Positions 10,401 through 21,905 of a stretch of 64,000 nt of DNA are shown piece by piece. Under the pieces are notes generated by a model. It was not told where the DNA came from. It did not search any database and saw nothing but the letters and a program-made list of their open reading frames with translations. Each line of letters opens with the position of its first letter. Position 1 is the first letter of the stretch. The translations under genes and the position numbers were made by a program. The DNA comes from Ectocarpus siliculosus (taxonomy: Eukaryota; Sar; Phaeophyceae; Ectocarpales; Ectocarpaceae). The DNA lies in assembly GCA_000310025.1 (NCBI GenBank), contig FN649750.1, positions 67,433-131,432 of the forward strand, read 5' to 3'.

Positions 10401-13400
10401 CAAATATAGTGAAGGCGATGTGTGTCACAGTCCCGTGAAAGGGGCGATTCAACTACTTCACCAACGGAGACTACTCTTTTTTCGTAAAATTGCATCTAGC
10501 TATTTGCATCCTCCCTGGGTTCTACCTAGGACAGGCACATTCATTCGCTACTAACAGGCCCCTTTGCAACCACCACGAGTGATTCGGTTTCTTCTCCCAC
10601 CTTAGCGGTGATCTTGTCAGCGATCGCGTCAGCCTCAGAGCCCCCCTTGGCCTCCTCCAAACCCGGCAGCCCACGAGCACTAGATTCCGCGGCGCCCCCG
10701 TTAGCAGCGGCGGGTGCGGGTGCGGGTGCGGGTGCGGGTGCGGGGGGGGCGGGGGGTTTCTTTGCTGAGGTGGCGTACCCCCCCTTTGTGGCGCCCTTAG
10801 CCTCGCGTTTTCCCTTGGGCAGCTCCTTGACGTAGTCCAGGAACGTGATGCCTCCCATGAAGGGCACGAGTACCTGCATCATGCAATCATGCAACAGCTT
10901 TGTGCATCATGATTTGTGTGTGAGAACGAGTCCGAGGTAGGGCAGGGAGGGACACCCCCCATACCTCCGTTATACCTCCGTTGTTCCATCACTTGAATCG
11001 GTGCTCCGCCGAGGGCAAATTATTCGATCATCGACATCGACATCGACTTCAAAGTCAGCCAATAAACCCCTGCTGTTGACACGCATGTACAGCAAGCTGG
11101 AAAGATGCATAAAAACAGTACAGTAACCGTGTACAGCAACAGCTAGGACACAGCAACAGCTAGGACACAGCAACCCCATGCTAAAGAAGGCGCGTTATTA
11201 TGAGGACTACCTCTGCGAGAAATACATTTCAGGAGGAAGTAGAACAGAGAGGGGGTACGCAGACACTACCCTTACCCCGGTTCCCCGATTGCATGCCTTA
11301 TCGCGTTTAGCTTGTCGAAAAAACTGCCAAGGCTACTGCTTGTGCCAAGAACGCACGACTCGCCTCCGGGACCGTAACCCCAGTGGGGGTCTGGTAGTTC
11401 TCGAGGATGCACGACATGGTCCGGGTCGTGGCGCAGAGCGTAGAGTTGAGCATGTGCACGAACTTCTTCTCCACCTGTCCCATCTTCTTGTGGCCGGAGC
11501 GCACCTCCATGCCACGGCTCTGGGCACGAGAGAGACGCCAATGCCAACGCAATGTTACGAACAGAAGAGGTGGGGAAGGCACAAAACACAATGAAGCAAC
11601 AAAACAAAGACAGAGAGGAACGAGGGCCGGAGAGAGCGGGGGGCAGAGAGAGAGAGAGAGGGGGGGGGGGGGCAAGGGACAGAAAAAAATAAGGCAGATA
11701 CCTATTAAATGCCCCCCACCAATCTCACTTCTGGTCGAAATATTGCCAAAAAAATGAATACGACGGTACACGCCCCTCAAACGCGAAAAGAAAAAAAAAA
11801 CGGGATCTCGCGGTCGGAGGCCGAATGGAAATCGACACACTGACGTTAAAAAATACGATGAACAAATGATTGCAGAGATATGTACGTTCGACCTGGCAAT
11901 CTGCGCAGTTGAAGCACGAGAAACCTAAAGCCAACACCATGGTACCAAATAATCTATGGTGTAGCAGTTGGTAGTTTGTGCAGTTGGAGCACAGACGAAC
12001 GAAAGCGATCACCGTTCTATATGTTGAAAAAAACACGTTTGCTGCAAAGGCGTGTATGCCTACAGCAGCTGGTAATGGTAATCTGTGCAGTCGCAGCACG
12101 GGCAAACGAAAGCGAACACAAGGGTACCGTACCAAATACAGTCGTGGTCCCGGTTCCACTATCTTGTTGCACGGCTGAGCCTCTGTAGTCAAGATATAAT
12201 ATATGACTGCCAATCCGGATTAGCGGCGATGCCCTCAATAGCGGTTTTAACATTTTGTGACACTTTTGACCGCTGAACCGAGACCACGACTGTAATCTCC
12301 TTTCGAAACGGTGTGCATGGTCTTGTACCTGGTAATCTGTGCAGTTGGAACACGAGACGAGCTCTCTGAACTCCTCGTACGCCGGAAACCAGGCTTCCAG
12401 GTCGTACTTCTTGATGGCCGCGTTGTTCAGCTCGCCGGACACGATGTTCACCACCCGGTAGGATATCCCAAGGCTCTGGTAGAACTCCTCCGAAGCCTTG
12501 CTCTGAAACCCACAAAACGTATCGTACAGTACCCAAACAATAGAAGGAACAGCGCCGCCGCAGAATAGCAGGAAATGGTCAAATGTCGAGCCACACAAAC
12601 TAGATGGCGGTACTGCTGTCCTGCCAATTGCACTCTTCGTTATCGCGCAGCAGCAGCAGCAAGTGGTGCGCTGACCATCTCGACCTGCATGGTTGAGCTA
12701 CATATTGGGCAACCGGACTCTTACCAGTATCATGCAGCAGCAACAAGTGATAAACATATGCTCACCATCTCGACCTGCATGACCGAAATACTCCAAAGGA
12801 AAATCGAACTCTTTACTACTATCGCGCAGCAGCAACAGCAACAAGTGATGCATATGCTCACCATCTCGACTTGCATGGCCGCGCTCTTCTCCAGGTCCCC
12901 CTCGCAGATGCAGAACTGCTCAACCTTCTCGAACTGGTGCACGCGGAAGATACCCCATGTGTCCTTCCCGTGCGCTCCGGCCTCCTTGCGGAAGCAGGTA
13001 GACACGCCTCCATATCTGTGTTGTAACCGACAAAGATACCAAAACCGGCATTGTTCAGTCTTGACTTGGCCGCGTGCACGCTCTGGCAATATCAATATCC
13101 CGTCCTTTCTTTTGAATATTTTCAGGCAAAAACACAGCAAATCTATCTCTACGTCTCTACCACAGAGAAGAGTCATGAGGCATGTGTCAAGTGCGGCCAT
13201 ATCTATCAACGCCGGGTGGTCATTCTTTCATCTAGAGGGCAAAACACACAACGTTTCTGTATATTCCGGAGGGGGCTGACGAGAGCAGAGCAGAGCCATC
13301 AAGGAATGCGCAAGACGGAAATAAAAGCAGGAAGCAGGACTAACCCACAGTTGGTTGCCCGCTGCGGTGTGACGTTTCCCAAGCCCACACACCTAACGTT

Positions 13401-16400
13401 CCTGACTGCAATAGCCCCTAACCCTAAGCGAAACTCAACGAATGAACAATGACAAACAGTACAAAAACCTGCACACCGCAGTCTTACAACGCCCTCGACA
13501 TACCCGAGTGTCTGTATGTATGCGTGGCAAACCAACATAACGCTCCTATACACACACTTACACTCGCCGCAAAAGTTCTCAGCGGCAGAGTGAGGAGATG
13601 CCTTCCAAAGCTCCAATACTCCAAGACAAACGGTACGCCAAAACATAATGATACGTTCTCGGAAAGCGCTCTCGATGAGATGGATCTTAATGATCTAATG
13701 CCATAACCGCCGCTGGCTGCTTCTGCCGCGGAGTAACCGAGCTCCGAAAAACGGTCGTGGCATCTATTTAAATGATGCAACCTATGGTACTAACATAGAT
13801 TGTATTGTACTCCGTACCACCTATGGTGCATACTGTACACTGCACTGTACTATGGTACATACATACATTGATTGTACTGTATTGTTGTTGTTTCTCACAT
13901 TAGCTCTATAGTCCACAGAAATGGGGAGCCCGTGGTCGCAAAAAACCGGCACATACGACGCCGTGGGGAAACAAAACAAAAACAGGATACAAACCACTCG
14001 GAAAGAGAAAACAAAACAATAGAAAGAAAAGGACAGCTACCACACCGTCCGGTCGAAAAAAGAGCCCTGGGAAACCGATGAAAATACAACAAATAAAAAT
14101 AAAGATAACAAGTGTATTGTCTTATTGTCTTGTACTATACTCCGTACCTTAGAGGAAGTTCGGACTCGCCGAGCCACTCCCCCTTGTGGAAGGCGCAAAT
14201 TGGCTGCTCCGAGGTAGCGATGAGGTACTTTTCCTCGGTGCCAGAGCCGCTAACCTGCGGGAAGATCAGTCACGTGCACCAGTCATTGACACCAGACGTG
14301 TCTAGTCAGCTACTACGCTGTATATCTGATCTGTAGTCAGCTCCTCCCTGTTCGGTATCCGCATGAGTAAAATGTCGTCGACTTTAATGAATTTTCACTA
14401 CAAACAGTAGCCACAGACGTACCTTGCAGAGCCGAAATTCCACTCGTTCGTAGTATAAAACAGACACCCGTCATTCAACGAAGAAAAACGCGTTAGTTTG
14501 TCCTAAAAAAACGCCTAAGTTTCATTAGCGGAGTGGAGTGGCTGTACGCACACAGCTTCATGAGTCAGTCGTCCTCTGCCCAACAAGTCGACGCGCTCGT
14601 TGAAGGGAGTGTCACCCTTGAGGGTTTTGTGTTGGTGTGTTGGTGCAGGCCCCTAGAGACACCCAACACACTATTTGATCGTTCCATCAGATCGTCTCTC
14701 CATCACTTTCTCAGACCATCATCTAGTAGATCCACAAGATAACTATTTCGTCATTCCGTCAGATCGCTTCCCCATTCCAGCATTTCTAGAAGGCAACTGG
14801 TAAACCGCCACATATGCTGTCGTGTTGAATGCCAAACGTCGGCAGCTCCTCCCACACTTCATCTACAATACCTACTCCACCAACAATACCGTAGCAGTTG
14901 CATAGCACCATGTACAGCAACAGCATCTACGGCAGCCGACCGTAGCAGTATGCATAGCGCCGTTTACAGCAGCAGCAGCAGCAGCAGCAAGCGCCAACCA
15001 TACCTTGTAGAGCTCCTCATCGAATTGCTCCAGCTGGGCCACCCCTGCCATGACGTCTTTCGACATGAAGTACGGCGGCTGGAGCACCGAGTAGTTCCTG
15101 AAAAAAGTGGGATTCAGAAAAAGAAGACAAGGGCGGCCCAAAAGTGAAAAAAAAAAAGTATGCTTCGTACGTTGAATTGCGTCAGACATCAACCGTCACC
15201 ACTAACAGTATCGGTAAGATGGACAACAGCACCAACATCAAACAGGGAACTCAGCACACGCAGAGCAAGAAAGGCAATCTCACCGCTTCCGAAGAAACGC
15301 GATGCCGTAGTTGATGAGAGCCTGGTTCAGGAGCAACCCGGCATCGCGCAAGAAGTAGGCACGGTGTCCTGCCACCCCCACCCCCCTCTCTGGCTCATAA
15401 CCTCCGATCCGATGCAACACCTTTTTTCAATCACGCAACGAGAGACGGACATGATGTGCGATGCTGGAATCCAAGCCTACAACAGAGAACCCAAGCCTAC
15501 CACAGAGGAACGAGACGCGTGCACGGGAAGTGTTGGAATAGGGTAGGGATTTCGTGGTACAGGGTGAGGAGCCGATGAGGAGTGCGTGTCCACCTACATG
15601 GTCGCCGTTCATGCGGACGGTATTGACACAAACATCATGCGTGTCGACTCACACTGTCACCTCATGCGGGCGGAAACACATCGTCAACAGATCGTTGCGA
15701 CATGTTGTTTTTCAAGCTCATTCTTTTTGTTCCATACATAGAGCGCCCGCCAGTTTAAGTCGAGGCGGGGTGCTCACATGTAGGCTTCGCTACATAGATT
15801 TTTAGCGGTGGGTGTTATATCCGGGCTCACAAATGGTGCGTAAGGTCTAATGTTTGGTACGTGGTTGGGCACGAAGTTCTCAAACCGCCCAAGTTATGAA
15901 GCGGTGGCGCTATCTGCAGACCAAGACATAACATACCTCGTGGTGGTGCATGTACTTCTCCCCCGTAGGCGTAGGCCCGAACGTGCTGACCACCTTGTTA
16001 TCCTTCTCCTCGTCGTTAGACACCGGCACGTCGTCGGCTACGATGTTCCCGATCTTCGGCAAGAGCTTCGACACCTGCTGGCTAAGCTCAACTGGAAAAA
16101 CGACAACAGAGGGGGCGAGGGAGGGAAGAAAACAATGCATTTTACGAATATGGTTGAATTGTTTTCGACCATGGGCGAAAGTCTCGACAACTGCTGGGTC
16201 AGCTCAACTGGAAAAAGCGACAACAGAGGGGGCAAGGGAGGGAAGAAAATAACACTTTTTACGAATATGGTTGAATCGCGCTTGGCACAAAGCCATACAT
16301 TTTGCGATACAGACGGCCGATTGTTGGATGGCCAACTCAACAAACAAGGCACAATCGACGTGCAAAGATTCTAGATCTGGCTAAGACCACATCCACAGGA

Positions 16401-18761
16401 TCCTCAACACCGTTCTAGACCACTTCCGCTCAAAGCGAACCAAACGGAAGCAAAGTGCTCACAAGCCTGTTCGTTTGACGCGTACCATTACCAACAACGA
16501 ACACCAACGGCCCCCGACAACAACACAAACACATCTTGGAGGCTGGCACACGCAGCAAACCAGAGAGCAACACCACAAAATAAAGTACCCACCCACACAC
16601 TACTGCTGTCGTTCTCACCCATCTTTGCTTCCACGATCTTGACCTCCTTCGCAACCTCCTTGATCTTCGCCGCGTTTTCGGGGTCTTCCCCCCCGGCCTT
16701 CTTGGCCTTGGTCACCTCCTTCTGGTAGCGGTTCCTGTCCTTGTTGAGGAAGTCGATGCGAGAGCGGCTCTCCCTCCATTTTGTGTCCAGGTCGATCACC
16801 TGTCATGAAGCACGCACAGGGTTGTCGATGACGTTGATATGGCCGTCATTTTCATTTCTCACAACGTTGAGGGTGCATCGATCTTAAGGCGATTTTTACC
16901 ATCAACAAACTCTGACTTTCCCTCCATTTTGTATCCCGATCGATCACTTGTCAAGAATACGCAAACGGTTGATGTTGACGGTGTTGCGGTCGTTCCATTG
17001 TTCACACATTCTCGTTGATGGCCGGCATCGCCTGCAACAGGTCGTGTTTCCCCCGCCACACACGCCTCGTGCATCGTGCACGTCTAGCACGCCGCTGCTG
17101 CCTGTGCTACGCAAGCTAGAGATTGTCCCAACTCCATCTCAAAAGGCTGCATGCTGGAGCCCTTATCAAGTTTATCGTCGATCGACAAACGCCACATACG
17201 ATACTTGAGAGCGTGGTCACTGATCACGTGGTGTCAGTAAAACCGCATCAAGCGGGATTCCCTCAATCCTCACTGGTGTAACGACTTCCACACATCCCCT
17301 TTGACAAGTACCAGGAGCCTAGGATGTACCACTAGAGGTTTGGGAGTCACGTATGGCATGCATAAGCACCATTCTTTCTCAGGGAGGGCTACAGCCAACC
17401 TTCACAATTTTTCGTGCTGGGATAGCGGTGTTGATTTAACGGGGAAGTCATCAACTCGATGTTGTCTTTACATTAAAAACCGTTCAGGTTTCTCTGCCGG
17501 TACTCATCTACTATTAAACTACCGCAGCAAACGCCTTGGTAGAATCGAAGCTGAGGGATGTTGTATAGCGCTGTCAGGCGTCGCGAGTGGAGACCCCCGG
17601 TGCAACCTCTTGCTGGCTACAAGACACCAACAGCCATCGGAGGAGGTTGTGCCGTTGTGCACACTTTTGCGCGTGCCGATGAAAAGGGCACGCATGTATC
17701 CATATCATAACATATTGTAGTCACTCGCATGTGTGCCTCTACTGCTGTATACTACTGCTGTCGCGAGGCTGTGGAGCGGGGTGGGGAGAACGTACGTATT
17801 CGACCGCAGGTGACACAGGATACCACCCCCCCTGGATCGATTTTCCAAGCCCGATTTCTCCACAGCAGAGAGGGTGGGAGCGTCAAAAACGGCGGAGTCG
17901 ATGCTTTCCAAAAATGTATTGTTTCATTTATGAATCCTCTTCGTCGTGTACAGCAATCGAGCCATGACAGTCGGTCAAGGGGGGGTGGTATCCCAAGTCA
18001 TATCGTGACACCTACTACGACAAACTTCTACTTTTATGCATACTGAAAACGATAGGAAGATCGAGCTACAGGGGCGGGGTCACGAATGCACTCAAAACAC
18101 GAATGACAGGAGAGCCATCGTATTCAGAACTGAAGCACTGGCAATTACTGCCGGCTTGTCACAAAGCAGTAGAGCAGGAAGCTCTACTGCTGTATGTAAG
18201 GTGCTCTACCTGAGGTCTGAGGTTGGATTCCAACATTTACTGCTGTACACACATACAGAAGAGAGTCTAACTTGTCGTACTGCTGTAGTAGGTTTCATGG
18301 CTAACATTCCACCGCCATGTATGCTAGCTCTATCTCAAACATCAAACATCCCGTAGATATCTACCAAAAGCATTTCATGGAGCGGGTGGGTACGCGTATG
18401 CAGTATGCAGCGCTTTGGGAGTATGGCATCCGCACAACAACAGGCGATACAGCAGAAGAAAAGGGGGATGTATTTCGGAGGAGGCTTTGACACTCGAAAG
18501 GCCCAGAGGTAAGTACAAGCAGCATGCGTGTTGCTGCAAGATGCACGTGGTAAGACGCGAGAACCAGCAACACAAACCACATAGAGAACGACGTTCAACC
18601 GCAGCCAAGCGCACACTTCCTGCTGGTCCTCCCAGCTCCTGCTGTCTGCAGACTGCAGACAGACTCACCTCGTCCACAATTTCCACAGGCTGAAATCGCC
18701 TCCTCTGCGATTCCCGAATCAGGTCGGGTTCCCGCCGAAACATGTTGATATCGAGAGGCAT
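7480..18761 (-). CDS. Seryl-tRNA synthetase with C-terminal WHEP extension
   Basis: Charges tRNA-Ser with serine, most likely in the cytosol. Fourteen exons fit in phase: 18761-18669, 16799-16619, 16091-15937, 15420-15284, 15097-15004, 14254-14148, 13015-12862, 12502-12329, 11519-11364, 10873-10556, 9803-9561, 8608-8423, 7867-7672 and 7541-7480, about 751 aa. The start [19 protein letters not shown] matches eukaryotic SerRS. Exons 2-3 give the tRNA-binding coiled-coil arm; exon 6 has [14 protein letters not shown]; exon 7 the motif 2 loop [20 protein letters not shown]; exon 9 [20 protein letters not shown]; exon 10 VLVPFMGG. The usual protein ends soon after that, near 500 aa. Here an Ala/Pro linker leads to two WHEP-like domains (exons 11 and 12, e.g. 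[20 protein letters not shown]) and a final segment ([19 protein letters not shown]) reminiscent of a GST-C-like domain. The last exon and the TGA at 7480-7482 are uncertain because the gap follows. Introns after exons 9, 12 and 13 have GC donors. Confidence 0.9.
8608..8800 (-). repeat. Duplicated acceptor junction, SerRS intron 11
   Basis: The intron end and exon start at 8608 are copied about 105 bp upstream in transcript sense: GCAGCAGTTCAGAGACGCCA at about 8645 recurs at about 8750, and the copy includes a degenerate exon start (GGCAGACGAGATCTGA against GGGGACGAGATCCGTGA). Confidence 0.75.
9382..9575 (-). repeat. Triplicated donor junction, SerRS intron 11
   Basis: The end of exon 11 with its donor (GATCGTGGCTAAG then GTATTAAGTACATGG) is followed in the intron by two near copies, near 9468-9500 and 9382-9415, with a unit of about 85 bp. 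The units are joined by ATACC pentanucleotide repeats. Confidence 0.85.
11885..12345 (-). repeat. Four copies of a donor junction, SerRS intron 8
   Basis: The 3' end of exon 8 with donor (plus strand CTGGTAATCTGTGCAGTTGG near 12330) recurs in degenerate form near 12078, 11962 and 11894. The copies still translate in part to variants of CSNCTDYQ, the SerRS residues at the exon border. Confidence 0.8.
12655..12895 (-). repeat. Triplicated donor junction, SerRS intron 7
   Basis: CATATGCTCACCATCTCGAC at the exon 7 donor (12851) recurs at about 12755 and, slightly changed, at about 12668, each followed by CTGCATGNNNG and preceded by CAG-repeat sequence. Confidence 0.85.
16080..16270 (-). repeat. 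Duplicated acceptor junction, SerRS intron 2
   Basis: The junction AGCTCAACTGGAAAAACGAC (16085) recurs at 16201 with one added base. The copy covers the intron end and the first 15 or so codons of exon 3, and still reads as [12 protein letters not shown] against [12 protein letters not shown]. Confidence 0.85.
16765..17020 (-). repeat. Duplicated acceptor junction, SerRS intron 1
   Basis: TCCCTCCATTTTGTGTCCAG near 16771 recurs as TCCCTCCATTTTGTATCCCG near 16919. The copy spans the exon 2 start and about 100 bp of the intron in front of it. Confidence 0.75.
17436..17525. repeat. Short interspersed repeat fragment
   Basis: TTGTCTTTACATTAAAAACC and the following 30 or so bases resemble the sequence near 35686-35740 (TTGTCTTCACATTGAAAACC). 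An LTR end is one possibility but nothing else of such an element is visible. Lies in SerRS intron 1. Confidence 0.3.
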
Positions 18762-19042
18762 GGTGGCTCTCTATCCCTTTCAGCAGCTTCACTGGTTGGG
18801 CAGCAGGCAGCAATGCACAGGGACGGGTGCGGAGCTCAGAGAAGTGCAGTGTGGACAGCAGGAGCACCAGAGCGCAGAAAACGTGGGGGTGTACGCTGAA
18901 TGGTTGATGCTTGGTAAGGAGGTTTAATAACGGTATTTATACAATCTGCGTCTCCCCTTGCCCAGGCGTGTAGCTTGGGCCATGATCTATCAAGCAAGCA
19001 CACTGCTCTCTCAGCTCTCTAGATACACGCAGTATTTTCACC
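18762..19042. promoter_or_regulatory. Shared intergenic region, likely bidirectional promoter
   Basis: Only 281 bp separate the start codons of the seryl-tRNA synthetase (minus) and the Tim13-like gene (plus), which point away from each other. Both promoters and 5' untranslated regions should lie here unless they extend into neighbouring exons. I see no defined motif. Confidence 0.5.
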
Positions 19043-21905
19043 ATGGATGGGCAGGCTTCAGCAGAGCAGCAGCAGGCCATTATCCAGCAGGCGAGTCGTG
19101 TGCCTTGGAGTTGTTGGTGTACTGTACCGTGAGTTTCAAGTCATCGCGTCACGGCCTTGTGGACACAAACACCCCGCTTGCAGAGCTCCTACAGTATGCA
19201 TATGATAGCTCGTGTCTGCTCTCCCCTCGAAAGCAACAGGCAGAAACATGTGCATGGTGCATATGGATGTCGTGAGTTCGGCCTCTACTGCGCACAGAAC
19301 TTGATTTGAAGCCGACGTTTTAGGACTCTCGCATCACGAAGCTTAGAGCTTTTCTTGCAATAGCGCCGCATTTTCTCTAAATATGCATGAATGGGAAAAA
19401 CTCGTCGGTGCCTCTTGTGTCGTTCTGTTGGTGTTTGGGTAACGTATGGAGTAGCTACAATATGCATAGCGCTGTTCTGTTCTGGGCAGTCAAGAGCAAG
19501 ACGATTGTAATTGGGGATACTTGTTTAACACTTAACACTTGAAGCGCTGGTTTGGCAGCTGCGCGGACCGCACCGGCGCTCAGCGAGCAATGACCACGCC
19601 GGGGTAGCGCCACACAGCACTCTTGTCTGCACCCTCCACATGCTCTATTATTAATTATTAGTCTAGTGTAAATATGATGAGAGTATGTCGACGCCAAGGA
19701 GAGACCTGGGTACTGCTGATGCTACGTTCGCCAGTGGTCTCGATTCGCGGCGAGGCTGGGAACCCCGCGCTTAGATTCAAAGCACGCCGCAGACCTGACT
19801 GCCGGCCGGTGTCGTTTGAATGGTGGTGTGTGAGCCCACACACCCATCAGCACGGCAGGAGAGTCACCTACAGTCAACAGAAGATGGTTTGTGGCTGGCA
19901 CCATGGCGCTTTTCTCGCTGGCCGGCGGCGCTGCCCGATGCTGGCAAGCGAGATCTCGGACGACTACTTGTGTGTAGCAATCAAATTCTTCCGGATGGGC
20001 AAAACCGATGCAAAGAGCGTGGTGAACTCGTACACAGCCGGTGCCACCAGGAGCTCCTCGGCACGGACGAGCCGCCTGACGGTCGGTAGCTTGACGTGAG
20101 ACGGTCTGCACGGCCAGAGTCACGTGTCGGAGGTTGCTACCTGTGGCATCTTGTCGTCCCTGCGGCGTATGACTCTGGCCTTGCAGACANNNNNNNNNNN
20201 NNNNNNNNNNNNNNNNNNNNNNNNNNNNNNNNNNNNNNNNNNNNNNNNNNNNNNNNNNNNNNNNNNNNNNNNNNNNNNNNNNNNNNNNNGCGGCGTATGA
20301 CTCTGGCCTTGCAGACCGTCACACCTGAAGCCACCATCGGTCGCCTCGTCCACGCCTAGGAGCTTCTAGAAGCGCAGGTTATTGTGTACGAATTCGCCAC
20401 ACCCTTTGCATTGGTGTTTGCCACCCAGGAAGAAATTGTGATTGCTACAAGCTGTTCGACATGTTGCATGGAGTGCCAGCATCAGCTCCCGCCCCAGCAG
20501 CGCCACCGGCCCTCGAGAGAAGGCCCGTGGTGCTAGTAGTTTTTGTGAGCTCACCTGTCATCAATCAAACGACACCGGGCGAGGCGGGCCAAGGGCACGC
20601 TTTGATTTTTTGCACGGAGTCTCCCAAAGTCGCCGCAAAACGAGAGCACTGACAAACGAAGCATCAGTATTGTAGTACCCAGAGCTCTCCTTGGCGGTGA
20701 TATTCTCAATTATGTTATAGCACTTTAGTAGAGCATGTGCAGGGTGCGTCAGAGTGTTCTGCGGCGCTAGTCCGGCGTTGTCGTCGCTCGCGTAAGTGAT
20801 GGCGCTGTCTCTGCAGCTGTCGACCAAGCTTCTCCATTTTTTTAACAACTCTCGTCAACTCTTCTTGGCTTTTGAATGCTCAGAACAGCGTATTCCCAGG
20901 CGATTTTCAGAAATTGCGGCGCTATTGCGAGAATCCTTTTGGAGTAGGATGGAACAAAGGCTCACTCAACACGTTCTTCTTGACGTACCCGCATTCTCCG
21001 ATCCCGCCCATTGAAAGACATACGAAAAATCTAAGCACGGAAAACACAACTGCGGCCCGCCTACTCTGGTACTGGTACCCGCACTGCTGTTGTCGAGAGA
21101 AATCACGCATGTACGAGCTCTGTCACTTTTTGCGATCGTTGTTGTAGTGTTTCGATGCACTGAGAGCGCCACTATTGAACCAGCCGCCGTGCAAATCGCG
21201 ATATTTTTCGCCGACGAAAAGAGCGCGTACATATTTAGTGGATGGTTCTGCTTACCGAAAGTACCTCGTATTCCCGTGGTCCCCGATGAACCGTCTATTG
21301 ACAGGCAATGTCGTGACTAAGCTTTCCTATCTTTGTCCCTGTCGTCTCTGTCACTGATCAACTGCTCAATAGCTGCAAGAGCAAGTCCAGGCTAAAGCCC
21401 TGCAGGAGCTCATGACGCAGATGACCGACCAGTGCTTCAACCGATGCGCCAAGACTTCGAGTGGGGACCGCATCAACTCGTCAGAGCAAGGCTGCTTGGC
21501 CATGTGCATGGACAGGTGTATGTGTGTGTTTTTTTTTATTATTAGCATCGACCGCGCTAACCGGCTGACCAATGAAAAGACGTCAGTCATGTCAGTCATG
21601 TGTGTGTGTGTGTGTGTGTGTGTTATTTCACAAGATCGTGTGACGGTAGGCGCTCGTCAGTTGTACTGCATTTGCGATCTGCTTGGTTCTCGGTCTAGAA
21701 TATCAGCTGTATTTCCAGGGTGGGTGTAGCTGGTAGCCCGGGGCGACCTTGTTTGAGATCTGACGGTTCCCGGACATGGCGCCATCCACAAGCGAATCCA
21801 TCCCCATGTACCTCCCTACCCACCCCCGTCTTTTTCTTATTCGCCAGGTATATGGATACGATGGGCTTGGTAAACAAGGCAATGGTCGCAAAGGCGAACA
21901 GGTGA
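19043..21905 (+). CDS. Tim13-like mitochondrial small Tim chaperone, 82 aa
   Basis: Small Tim proteins form Tim8-Tim13 type hexamers in the mitochondrial intermembrane space and escort hydrophobic precursors to the inner or outer membrane. Three exons join in phase: 19043-19090, 21373-21515 and 21848-21905. The protein starts MDGQASAEQQQAIIQQ and carries the family's twin CX3C motif: CFNRC at residues 37-41 and CLAMC at 57-61, separated by 15 residues, which form two disulfides in the folded hairpin. Length and layout match Tim13; assignment to Tim13 rather than Tim8 rests on overall resemblance (ELMTQMTDQCFNRC). Intron 1 begins with GCGAGT, a GC donor; no GT donor would keep the frame. That intron is about 2.3 kb and holds a large inverted repeat and an assembly gap. 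The gene is divergent from the seryl-tRNA synthetase. Confidence 0.9.
19285..21030. repeat. Large imperfect inverted repeat inside Tim13 intron 1
   Basis: The left arm (about 19285-20135) and right arm (about 20289-21030) are diverged reverse complements along most of their length. Matching blocks include GCAATAGCGCCGC, CATGCTCTA, GCCAAGGAGAG, TCAAAGC and the segment around GATGCAAAG. Read on the minus strand, the right arm has protein-like sequence (SLVDSCRDSAITYASDDNAG; KHQCKGCGEFVHNN, a possible zinc-binding motif), so the arms look like two copies of an old transposon facing each other. I do not recognise the family. The arms are roughly 70 per cent alike by eye, so the duplication is not recent. 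Confidence 0.7.
20190..20289. other. Assembly gap, 100 N
   Basis: A run of exactly 100 N at the axis of the inverted repeat. The 27 bases before it (starting GCGGCGTATGACTCTGGCCT) are identical to the 27 bases after it, so the gap size is probably a placeholder and the two sides may overlap. Confidence 0.95.
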
